Origin: Kiritimatiellia bacterium
Lineage (GTDB): Bacteria > Verrucomicrobiota > Kiritimatiellia > SLAD01
Assembly (NCBI GenBank): GCA_007126995.1
Contig: SLAD01000302.1
Coordinates: forward strand, 1-5,687
Direction: 5' to 3'
DNA: 5,687 nucleotides
Positions 1 to 5,590 of the stretch are shown one piece after another. The position numbers and the translations under genes were made by a program. Each line of letters starts with the position of its first letter. Position 1 is the first letter of the stretch. Under the pieces are notes generated by a model that worked only from the letters and a program-made list of their open reading frames with translations, was not told where the DNA came from and did not search any database.

Positions 1-276
1 GACGGATCCTTAAGGCAGGAATGGTTTAGCCAAAATGGTATGGTCGTGCTCAATATGTGGTCAGATGTGTTTAGGGATACACCCGTTGACCTGTTTGTCA
101 CGGAACCGTTTGACTTTGACAAAGTGGAAAGGGAGGCGCTCGTTGAGACACTTGAGGACGAGGTCCCCATCCGATTTGTCAGTATTCCGTTTCTGATTGC
201 CATGAAGCGATCGGCGGGTCGCGAGAAGGACTTGGATGACATTCGCCATTTGGAGACGTTGACTGATGACGCATGA
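1..276 (+). CDS. Minimal-nucleotidyltransferase-like protein, C-terminal part (5' end outside window)
   Basis: The frame is open from base 1 to the TGA at 274-276, giving 91 visible residues; the N-terminus lies upstream, and the internal ATG at 40 is unlikely to be the true start. Two segments fit the C-terminal half of stand-alone nucleotidyltransferase-fold proteins (MNT/AbiEii-like, DUF6036-like). The first is PVDLFV at visible residues 28-33, where D30 would be the third active-site carboxylate. The second is IAMKRSAGREKDLDDI at 66-81, a hallmark of this group. The usual GS...DxD catalytic motif would be upstream and cannot be checked. Such proteins transfer nucleotides to small molecules, RNA or proteins, and some act in toxin-antitoxin pairs; the substrate here is unknown. 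There is no signal peptide or membrane segment in the visible part, so it is probably cytoplasmic. It overlaps the next gene by 11 bases, so the two are likely translationally coupled. GC is lower than in the operon to its right. Confidence 0.72.
   Translation, partial: DGSLRQEWFSQNGMVVLNMWSDVFRDTPVDLFVTEPFDFDKVEREALVETLEDEVPIRFVSIPFLIAMKRSAGREKDLDDIRHLETLTDDA
252..255 (+). promoter_or_regulatory. Ribosome binding site for the 266-490 gene
   Basis: GGAG lies 10 bases before the ATG at 266, inside the end of the upstream coding sequence. It supports this start and translation coupled to the nucleotidyltransferase gene. Confidence 0.5.
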
Positions 277-490
277 TTGGCGCATCAAGGAATCCCAGCA
301 AGACTGGGAATGTGACTGGAAAGGGAGCGAACGTTTCCAGTTGCGATACTTCAAGGCGTTGTCCCTTGCCGAGAAATGTAAGGCGGTCGAGAATATGTGC
401 AAAACTCACGCCTACTTTCAGCGGAAAGCCGCTGCCCGCAGGGGGAAGTCAGGGGGAAAATATCCTGACACCGGACATGCAGCGAGTTGA
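266..490 (+). CDS. Small partner protein of the nucleotidyltransferase (74 aa)
   Basis: A 74-residue, highly charged, soluble protein with no signal peptide or membrane segment. The central part (about residues 25-48, containing QLRYFKALSLAEKCKAVENM) is predicted helical. From memory it resembles the short proteins encoded next to MNT-like nucleotidyltransferases, which share an LRYF..LS..EKL..VE pattern. The N-terminal part is rich in Trp, Asp and Glu, and the C-terminal tail is basic (RKAAARRGK). The ATG overlaps the end of the upstream gene by 11 bases and has a GGAG site in front of it. An overlapping frame beginning at 273 is less plausible because it lacks this resemblance. It could be an antitoxin-like or regulatory partner, but neither activity can be shown from sequence. 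Its stop (488-490) directly touches the stop of the convergent glycosyltransferase gene. Confidence 0.6.
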   Translation: MTHDWRIKESQQDWECDWKGSERFQLRYFKALSLAEKCKAVENMCKTHAYFQRKAAARRGKSGGKYPDTGHAAS

Positions 491-1642
491 TTAGCGCAGC
501 GCGTGCAGGCGTTCGTAGCAGGCGATGGTTTCGCGGGCGGTGCGTTGCCACGAGAATTGGGCGGCCCGGTGTAATCCCTTCACTCGCAAGGTCTGGGCGG
601 TGTCGCGGTCGGTCAATACGTCGCGCAACGCGGCGACCAGTGCGTCGGGTTGATCCGGATCAACAATCAGCGCCGCGTCGCCGGCGACTTCCGGGAGGGA
701 GGCGCGATTGCTGCAAATAACGGGCGTGCCACAGGCCATCGCCTCAAGCACGGGCAAGCCGAAACCCTCGTAATACGATGGCAACACGAACACGTCGGCT
801 TGCTGATAGGCGGCCAGCAGTTCATCCCCGGAAACGTAGCCGGGCCAATCGATATGCGATTCAATCTGATGCGCTGCGATGCGTTCCTCCACCTGCGGAT
901 AGCGGGCATCGCGTGGGCCGATAATCCGGAGCCGCGCTCGAACATCGCCCGTGCGCAGCAGTCGGGCGAACGAGTCAACTAAGCCGACCACGTTTTTGTA
1001 TGGGTCCATGCGTCCGACATACAGGATGATGCGTGGATCATTTTGGGGTGTTGCGCCGGGCGAGTAATTCGCTGCGGCGGCCTCGTGAATCGCCACCACG
1101 CGATCGGCGCGGTTTGGCGGAATCGCCATATGTTCGATGATGTCGCGACGCGAGGATTCGCTGACCGTGATGATCCCGTCGGCGCGGCGACCGACCTCTT
1201 TCATCACCCGCTTGTAGACACCGTGAAAGCGCGACTTCAGTGCTTTGGGGGTGTGTTCGGGAAAAAGTAACGGAATCAGGTCGTGAATCGTGACCACACA
1301 GATCATGCGTCCAATGCGCTGGGCCGGGAAGGCCGCCAGCGGGAACATGAAATTGGTGGAGTGGTAAAGGTCGAGGCGGGCGCGTCGCAGGATGCGGCGC
1401 ATCACCAGTTGGCTGACCGGTGAAAACGGCCCGTACGGGACCAACTGGGTACTGAAGCGACTGTTCTGCTCGGTGATGCCCGCAAAGGCCAGCGTGCGTT
1501 CCCGGACGGATTCATGTTGAAAGAACAAGACGTACTCGTGTTCGCGATCAACCTCGGCGATATGACGGATCAATTCCTGCGTGTAGGAACCGATCCCGGT
1601 GATTTCCGGAAAGATCCAGCGCGCATCGATGCCGACTCTCAT
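491..1642 (-). CDS. Glycosyltransferase family 4 (GT-B fold), third gene of operon
   Basis: A 383-residue protein, normal length for GT4 enzymes, which transfer a sugar from a nucleotide-sugar donor to a growing glycan or lipid with retention of configuration. The N-terminal acceptor domain begins MRVGIDARW, has the glycine-rich GIGSYTQEL at 16-24, LYHSTNFMFPL at 92-102 and VVTIHDLIPLLFPE at 116-129. The C-terminal donor domain starts near ILYVGRMDPYKNV (206-218) and has the EX7E motif EGFGLPVLE at 292-300 (E292, E300), followed by CGTPVI and SLPEV. No membrane segment is evident, so it is probably cytosolic or peripheral at the inner membrane. The frame stays open upstream to 1741, but I chose the ATG at 1642: it forms an ATGA overlap with the upstream gene, has a GAGG site 7 bases before it, and matches the family N-terminus. 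The extra 33 residues upstream are Arg-rich and are a shadow of the preceding gene. Donor and acceptor are unknown; UDP-glucose from the operon's first enzyme is a guess. Confidence 0.9.
   Translation of the reverse strand: MRVGIDARWIFPEITGIGSYTQELIRHIAEVDREHEYVLFFQHESVRERTLAFAGITEQNSRFSTQLVPYGPFSPVSQLVMRRILRRARLDLYHSTNFMFPLAAFPAQRIGRMICVVTIHDLIPLLFPEHTPKALKSRFHGVYKRVMKEVGRRADGIITVSESSRRDIIEHMAIPPNRADRVVAIHEAAAANYSPGATPQNDPRIILYVGRMDPYKNVVGLVDSFARLLRTGDVRARLRIIGPRDARYPQVEERIAAHQIESHIDWPGYVSGDELLAAYQQADVFVLPSYYEGFGLPVLEAMACGTPVICSNRASLPEVAGDAALIVDPDQPDALVAALRDVLTDRDTAQTLRVKGLHRAAQFSWQRTARETIACYERLHALR
649..664. repeat. 16-bp perfect palindrome inside glycosyltransferase gene
   Basis: GTTGATCCGGATCAAC is a perfect inverted repeat with no spacer. 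It lies in the 3' part of the glycosyltransferase gene, where the minus strand encodes VDPDQ. It could be a protein-binding site, but the codons for a motif common in GT4 proteins (VDPD) explain much of it. Confidence 0.4.
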
Positions 1643-2757
1643 TCGCCAACCTCGCGATAGGCGGCCCACGTCTTGCGCGCGGTATCGGTCCAGCGGAATT
1701 TGCCGGCTTGGTCGGCGCCGTCTTGGCGGTACTGTTCGCATAGCGAGGAGTTACCCAGCAATGCCTCAATGGCGTCCGCCCAGTCCTGCGGGTCGTCGAT
1801 GTCGACGTAGTGTGCGGCGGCCCCCAACACTTCCGGTAGCGAGCCGGAGCGCGAGGAGATGACCGGAGTGCCGCACTGCATCGCCTCCAACGGCGGGAAG
1901 CCGAAGCCTTCATACAGCGAAGGAAACAGGAAGAGTTCTGCCCCAGCATACAGGGCGGGTAGCCAGGCCTCGTCGACATATTCCAGATAACGAATGCGGT
2001 CACGCGCCGGTGAGTCTTGCAGATGCTTGAGGATCGGCTCGAACTTCCAGCCGCGCATGCCGGCGATCACGAGTTCGCCGTCGAACGATTGCAAGCGCGC
2101 GAAACTGTCGATCAGAAACGGAATATTTTTGCGGGGCTCCAGTGTGCTGACAAACAGCAGATAGGGTTTGCGCAAATCCAAGGTTTCGCGCATCGATTCG
2201 ATCCGTTCAGGTGCAGGTGCGCGCAGGTTGGGTGTCAGACCTAGATGAATCGCCTGCACTCTTTCCGCGGAAACGTCCAACAGCTCGCAGATTTCGTCGG
2301 CGCTGAATTGCGAGTCGGTCAGGATATGATCTGCCCGGGCGATGGTGCGGCGAATCTGTGCGTTCAGGTAGCGCAGGTTCTTGGGTTCAGCCGCTTCCGG
2401 AAAGCGCAAAAAGGAAACGTCATGAATGGTGACAATGCTGCGTCCGCGCGTGAGCGGTGGTATCACAAAGTTGGGAAAGTGGTACACGTCGGCTGAACCG
2501 GCAAACCAGTTGAAGGGCGGTTGCCCGATCGTCTTCCACGCCTTTTGCACGAGTCGGCCCGGCAGCCACTGAATACTCTTGAAGTCGGCGTTGGAGACAG
2601 GGAAGGGGACGCCGACGCGTTTGAAATCGAAATAGAATAGCGTCAGCTCGTCGGCCGGTTCCGCCACGGCCCCAATTTGTTCCACCAGCGCTTTGGTATA
2701 GCGACCGACGCCGGCGCGTTGTGCGATGGCGGACTGGATATCGATACAGACCTTCAC
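1639..2757 (-). CDS. Glycosyltransferase family 4 (GT-B fold), second gene of operon
   Basis: A 372-residue GT4-type glycosyltransferase. The N-terminal domain shows MKVCIDIQSA, the glycine-rich GVGRYTKAL at 16-24, DVYHFPNFVIP at 90-100 and VTIHDVSFLRFPE at 109-121. The donor domain starts near YLLFVSTLEPRKN (199-211) and carries the EX7E motif EGFGFPPLE at 283-291 (E283, E291), then CGTPVI and SLPEV. It is a paralogue of the next gene: residues 269-334 align without gaps to residues 278-343 of that protein, with about 36 of 66 identical by hand. The start is GTG, overlapping the stop of the uridylyltransferase gene as GTGA, with GGGAG 8 bases upstream. The end overlaps the next gene as ATGA. 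It probably works in sequence with its paralogue on the same glycan. Sugar and acceptor specificity are not readable. Confidence 0.9.
   Translation of the reverse strand: MKVCIDIQSAIAQRAGVGRYTKALVEQIGAVAEPADELTLFYFDFKRVGVPFPVSNADFKSIQWLPGRLVQKAWKTIGQPPFNWFAGSADVYHFPNFVIPPLTRGRSIVTIHDVSFLRFPEAAEPKNLRYLNAQIRRTIARADHILTDSQFSADEICELLDVSAERVQAIHLGLTPNLRAPAPERIESMRETLDLRKPYLLFVSTLEPRKNIPFLIDSFARLQSFDGELVIAGMRGWKFEPILKHLQDSPARDRIRYLEYVDEAWLPALYAGAELFLFPSLYEGFGFPPLEAMQCGTPVISSRSGSLPEVLGAAAHYVDIDDPQDWADAIEALLGNSSLCEQYRQDGADQAGKFRWTDTARKTWAAYREVGE
1650..1653 (-). promoter_or_regulatory. Ribosome binding site for the 491-1642 gene
   Basis: The minus strand reads GAGG with a 7-base spacer to the ATG at 1642. 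It lies inside the end of the upstream coding sequence and decides this start over the longer open frame. Confidence 0.55.
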
Positions 2758-4175
2758 TCCGCTAGCTCCCGACGGCCTTCCAATACGCTTTCGGCGGACA
2801 GTTTGACTGGCGTGGAGCCATGCGCGATCAAGGTAACCTCATCGCGGCAGGTAATCTTCGGGCCAAAGCGGATATCGCCCTCGACGCGCAAAGACGTGCA
2901 GTTGACCAGCGAGGGCGGCGAAGGAATGCGTTCCTCGAACGAGTCGATGAGTTTGTAATACTTGGGGTCGAGCTGAATATCGATGGCGGGCAAGCGTCGC
3001 TCCGGATTGGCGACGATGTGGCTGGCCTCGTTGATGTGGAAGCAATCCGAGCGCAGCGCGAGCAGGTCGTCGGTTGTTTTGACCGGTGCGAACCGGGTGC
3101 GTGGCACATCGATGGCTTGTGCGCCGGGGATGACCGAGAGTGCGGAACCCATCGCCGTTTCGAGCTGCACCACCGGAGTTGAATCGGGATCGCGCGGATC
3201 AAGCGTCTTGCGGTTCACCAGCACGGGCAGCGGCAATACGCCATCGAGTTCGCGCAGTTGATCCTGGAGCAGGCGCAAGTTCAGCCAGAGGTTGTTGGTA
3301 TTGAAGAAGCGATAGCGATCGATGTTCTGAAATTCGTCCTTTTCGTCGGCGGGACATTGGGCGGACTCCCGTAGCAGGTAATGGCCATCTTTGGCTTGGG
3401 CCAGATGACCGCCCTTGCGGTCCGCCGTGGTGCGGCGCGTGGCTTCCATGATGAAGGGAATCTCCTGCTCCGCCAGATAGCCTAGGATGGCGGGGTCAAG
3501 AACCGCGCCCAAATTGTCGGCGTTCGATACAAAGGCGTAGGTGAAGCCGGCCTCCAGTAATTGTTCAAGCAGCCCGGTGGTTTGCAGGCAGGTATAGAGG
3601 TCGCCATGTCCCGGCGGACACCAGGCCAGTTCGGGTTGGTCGTCGGAGTGTGCGGGCTCGCCCGTCGCCGCGACCAGTTTGGGGACACGGTGTTGCAGGA
3701 AGTCGAGCGGGATCGTGCCTTGGTCCGCAGCGAGGGACGGATAGGCTTGCAGCGCGGAAAGCGTGTCGTCCCGGGTCGAGAAACTGTTCATGAAGATCAG
3801 CGGAGTATGGACCTGCTGCGCCTCGCGTATGTGGAGAATTTGCCGCGCAATGATATCGAGGAAGCTGAGGTCGTCTTTGACCTTGAGCAGCGATTTGGCG
3901 CGATCCAGTCCCATGCCGGTGCCGAGACCGCCGTTCAGTTTGATCATCACGGCCTGGCCCATGGCCTGTTCGCCGGCCGCCGCATGGCGTTGCAGCTCGT
4001 TGAGCGTGGGTAAGTGATCGATCGAGTCGATTTCGCGGCCCGATATGGTGGCAGGCGATGCATCGTGCAGGGCCGCGAAGGCGCGCTCGAATTGTCGAAT
4101 CAATAGGTCTGGTGCCCCGTCCTGCTCCAGTCGGTCGCGTACGGGTTTGTAGTCAGGTGTTTCGTTTTCAGTCAT
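2754..4175 (-). CDS. UTP-glucose-1-phosphate uridylyltransferase, UDPGP (eukaryote-like) family
   Basis: A 473-residue enzyme predicted to make UDP-glucose from UTP and glucose 1-phosphate in the cytosol. Visible motifs are the nucleotide-binding loop KLNGGLGTGMG at 79-89, WCPPGHGD at 185-192, SNADNLGA at 217-224 (D220 a likely metal or substrate ligand), EATRRTTADRKGGHLA at 244-259, FNTNNLW at 291-297, QLETAMGSAL at 338-347 and RFAPVKTTDDLL at 361-372 (K366 a likely catalytic lysine). The C-terminal part from about 395 fits the beta-helix domain of the family. This is the UDPGP type seen in eukaryotes and some bacteria, unrelated in detail to GalU. UDP-N-acetylhexosamine pyrophosphorylase is a relative, but the glucose-type motifs (GGLGT, NADNLGA, PVKTTDDLL) argue for UGPase. 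I chose the ATG at 4175 because the family begins near this point; the frame is open to 4481, and an ATG at 4223 is an alternative. No Shine-Dalgarno is visible before either. It is the first gene of the operon and overlaps the next gene by 4 bases. Confidence 0.92.
   Translation of the reverse strand: MTENETPDYKPVRDRLEQDGAPDLLIRQFERAFAALHDASPATISGREIDSIDHLPTLNELQRHAAAGEQAMGQAVMIKLNGGLGTGMGLDRAKSLLKVKDDLSFLDIIARQILHIREAQQVHTPLIFMNSFSTRDDTLSALQAYPSLAADQGTIPLDFLQHRVPKLVAATGEPAHSDDQPELAWCPPGHGDLYTCLQTTGLLEQLLEAGFTYAFVSNADNLGAVLDPAILGYLAEQEIPFIMEATRRTTADRKGGHLAQAKDGHYLLRESAQCPADEKDEFQNIDRYRFFNTNNLWLNLRLLQDQLRELDGVLPLPVLVNRKTLDPRDPDSTPVVQLETAMGSALSVIPGAQAIDVPRTRFAPVKTTDDLLALRSDCFHINEASHIVANPERRLPAIDIQLDPKYYKLIDSFEERIPSPPSLVNCTSLRVEGDIRFGPKITCRDEVTLIAHGSTPVKLSAESVLEGRRELAE
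2766..2770 (-). promoter_or_regulatory. Ribosome binding site for the GTG-started 1639-2757 gene
   Basis: The minus strand reads GGGAG, 8 bases before the GTG at 2757. It supports GTG as the start and coupling to the uridylyltransferase gene. Confidence 0.55.
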
Positions 4176-4182
4176 GTAGAGC

Positions 4183-4211
4183 AGTGTGACAAGGGACCGC
4201 AGGGGAATCAA
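4183..4211 (-). promoter_or_regulatory. Weak candidate sigma70-type promoter for the uridylyltransferase operon
   Basis: The minus strand has TTGATT (4211-4206), a 17-base spacer and CACACT (4188-4183). The -10 match is poor (3 of 6), so this is only the best-spaced candidate I can see. If real, transcription would begin within a base or two of the ATG at 4175. Confidence 0.2.
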
Positions 4212-4217
4212 GGCTGG

Positions 4218-4246
4218 TTGCATCGCAATCGGGCATGGGGTAGAGT
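4218..4246 (+). promoter_or_regulatory. Candidate promoter for the 4254-5687 operon
   Basis: TTGCAT (4218-4223), a 17-base spacer and TAGAGT (4241-4246) form a sigma70-like pair; the -10 matches the TATAAT consensus at 4 of 6 positions and the -35 at 3 of 6. Initiation about 7 bases after the -10 falls at or next to the ATG at 4254, which fits a leaderless or nearly leaderless transcript and the absence of a Shine-Dalgarno. Confidence 0.4.
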
Positions 4247-4253
4247 CGCGGCT

Positions 4254-4895
4254 ATGAAAACGCGGGAAACGATCGAGGCGGATATTGAGCGGATGGTGGC
4301 TGGCCATTATTATAGTGAAGACTATGAATTGGAGTGGTCGGGCAAGGCCTACTATGACGGTTTGACGGGTCCCGAGCAGGAACTCTTTCAGGGCATCATG
4401 ATTGCGCGACTTTCGGGACGGCCGGGGCTGGCGGATGTGTCGGTGGTGACGCGTTTGGGTGTGCCCGCGTTCACGCCGCATTTAGCGGCCTTACTGGACC
4501 GTGAGGATAGCAGCTCGGCGATGAGTCGAGCCTTGCTGGCGGTCTTGTCGCATCAGCCCGATGAGCAAGCGTATATGGCCGTTGAGCGTTTTCTGGACTC
4601 CGAGCTGGAGGGGGAAGCCTTAACCTGCCTGGCCCGCATGAATTTCCATCGCGCCTTGCCGCACTTGCGTTGGGCGATGCAGAAGGCGCACCTGCATAAT
4701 TTCTGTATTCACGCATTGCATGAGTTTAAGCAACATCTCGGTATGGAAGCGTTACTGGAAGCCGTAAAAAAACTGGTTGAGCCGGATGCGGATGCGCTCG
4801 GACCGCACTTGGCGAAGATCATGCGCTCGAAAAGCGGGGCGTTCAACCCGTTCACGGCAGAGGAAATTGAGGAAGTGTTAACGGTGCTGGCATGA
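4254..4895 (+). CDS. Uncharacterised helical, possibly HEAT-repeat-like protein (213 aa)
   Basis: I do not recognise a named family. The 213-residue protein appears almost wholly alpha-helical from about residue 42 onward, with repeated short amphipathic helix pairs: FTPHLAALLD (73-82), MSRALLAVLSH (90-100), AYMAVERFLDSE (106-117), GEALTCLARMN (120-130), RALPHLRWAMQKA (133-145) and MEALLEAVKKL (164-174). This pattern resembles HEAT-like repeats, which usually mediate protein-protein contacts. The N-terminus is acidic and Tyr-rich (HYYSEDYELEW at 18-28). It has no signal peptide, no membrane segment and no obvious catalytic motif. I chose the ATG at 4254 over the longer frame from 4218 because the longer version would run across the putative promoter and its extra 12 residues look non-coding. 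The stop overlaps the next start as ATGA, so it is coupled to the HAD hydrolase and may bind or regulate it, which is inference. Confidence 0.75.
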   Translation: MKTRETIEADIERMVAGHYYSEDYELEWSGKAYYDGLTGPEQELFQGIMIARLSGRPGLADVSVVTRLGVPAFTPHLAALLDREDSSSAMSRALLAVLSHQPDEQAYMAVERFLDSELEGEALTCLARMNFHRALPHLRWAMQKAHLHNFCIHALHEFKQHLGMEALLEAVKKLVEPDADALGPHLAKIMRSKSGAFNPFTAEEIEEVLTVLA

Positions 4896-5590
4896 ATGAT
4901 TCGACGCAACCGGTGAAGGCGGTCATTTTCGATTTCGACGGCGTGATCGTCGAGACCGAGCCGCTGCATCATCAATCCTTTTGTCAGGTTGTTGAGCCGG
5001 ATGGATTGTCCTGTGACTGGGCGGAATACGTGCGCGTGTATATCGGTTTTGATGATCGCGATCTGTTTCGCGAGGCGTACCGGCGGGCCGACCGGGAGTT
5101 AAGCGATCAGCGCTTGCAGGAATTGGTGGATGCGAAGGCGCAGGCGTTCATCAAGCTAACGTCTGCCGGGGTTCGTCATTACAAAGGTGTGCCCGAAATG
5201 GTTCGGCAAGTGGCGTCGCGCTATCCGGTCGCGATTTGCTCGGGCGCGCTGCGCAGCGACATCGATCCGCTGTTGGATCATCTTGATCTATCGTCTCTTT
5301 TCCCGGTTCGTGTTACGGCGGAAGATGTCTCGGCGAGTAAGCCGGATCCGGCCTGTTACCGTTTGGTCGTTGAGCGTGTCGCGGCGGCGTTGGGTTGCGA
5401 ACTGGCGCCCGCAGCGTGTGTGGCGATCGAAGATACCCCGACGGGCATTCAGGCTGCAGTGGGCGCGGGCCTACGCGCTTGGGCGGTAACCCACACGCAT
5501 GGCCGCGATGAATTGGGCGAAGCCGACCACATATTTGATTCGTTGCCCGAGATCGGACGGGCATTAGAGGTTGCCAATGAGACGCCATGA
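4892..5590 (+). CDS. HAD-superfamily hydrolase, subfamily IA (beta-phosphoglucomutase/phosphatase type)
   Basis: A 232-residue cytosolic enzyme of normal length for this family, which removes or moves phosphate on small metabolites, often sugar phosphates, through an aspartyl-phosphate intermediate and Mg2+. Motif I is FDFDGVIVETEP at 13-24, with nucleophile D14 and acid/base D16; the more usual D in VDTEP is E21 here. H26 lines up with a conserved His of beta-phosphoglucomutases. The cap domain spans roughly 25-95. Motif II is S117 in CSGALRSDI, motif III is K150 in SKPDP, and motif IV is E180-D181 in IEDTPTGIQAA. The substrate is unknown: phosphatase, phosphoglycolate-type or mutase activity are all possible. 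The start overlaps the upstream gene by 4 bases; a GGTG at 4883-4886 is a weak ribosome site. The end overlaps the next gene by 14 bases. A link to the glucose-1-phosphate enzyme across the divergent promoter is suggestive, but beta-phosphoglucomutases make the other anomer. Confidence 0.9.
   Translation: MNDSTQPVKAVIFDFDGVIVETEPLHHQSFCQVVEPDGLSCDWAEYVRVYIGFDDRDLFREAYRRADRELSDQRLQELVDAKAQAFIKLTSAGVRHYKGVPEMVRQVASRYPVAICSGALRSDIDPLLDHLDLSSLFPVRVTAEDVSASKPDPACYRLVVERVAAALGCELAPAACVAIEDTPTGIQAAVGAGLRAWAVTHTHGRDELGEADHIFDSLPEIGRALEVANETP
5566..5570 (+). promoter_or_regulatory. Ribosome binding site for the exported-protein gene at 5577
   Basis: AGAGG lies 6 bases before the ATG at 5577, within the end of the HAD gene. 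It is the clearest Shine-Dalgarno on the plus strand of this window and fixes the start of the truncated gene. Confidence 0.6.

Larger units (their letters stand above)
4176..4253. promoter_or_regulatory. Divergent intergenic region between the two operons
   Basis: These 78 bases are the only non-coding gap in the window and must hold the promoters of both operons unless they start inside coding sequence. Neither flanking start codon has a purine-rich Shine-Dalgarno at normal distance: the minus strand reads ACTGCTCTAC before the ATG at 4175, and the plus strand reads GAGTCGCGGCT before the ATG at 4254. No strong hairpin or long inverted repeat is evident. Confidence 0.6.

Noticed and set aside
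61..409. Minus-strand open frames opposite the nucleotidyltransferase module
   Set aside because: The plus-strand frames show recognisable family motifs and coupled starts; the minus-strand products show none.
419..434. Perfect 6-bp hairpin CAGCGG-AAAG-CCGCTG near the end of the small partner gene, considered as a terminator
   Set aside because: No U-tract follows on either strand, and it lies inside a coding sequence.
448..469. Inverted repeat GTCAGG...CCTGAC with a 10-base loop, considered as a bidirectional terminator for the convergent genes
   Set aside because: The stem is only 6 bp, the loop is long, and no U-run follows on either strand.
667..978. Antiphase open frames in the glycosyltransferase genes (for example 103 aa at 667-978 and 151 aa at 1548-2003)
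   Set aside because: They are typical shadow frames in GC-rich coding DNA, rich in Arg, Pro and Ser, with no recognisable domains.
1643..1741. 33-codon N-terminal extension of the second glycosyltransferase (Arg/Pro-rich)
   Set aside because: It is an antiphase shadow of the preceding glycosyltransferase gene. The ATG at 1642 has an ATGA overlap, a ribosome site and the family N-terminus.
4176..4481. N-terminal extension of up to 102 residues on the uridylyltransferase, with a hydrophobic stretch that could pass for a membrane anchor
   Set aside because: It runs antisense through the divergent gene and the intergenic region, and the family starts near the ATG at 4175. The hydrophobic stretch is a chance product.
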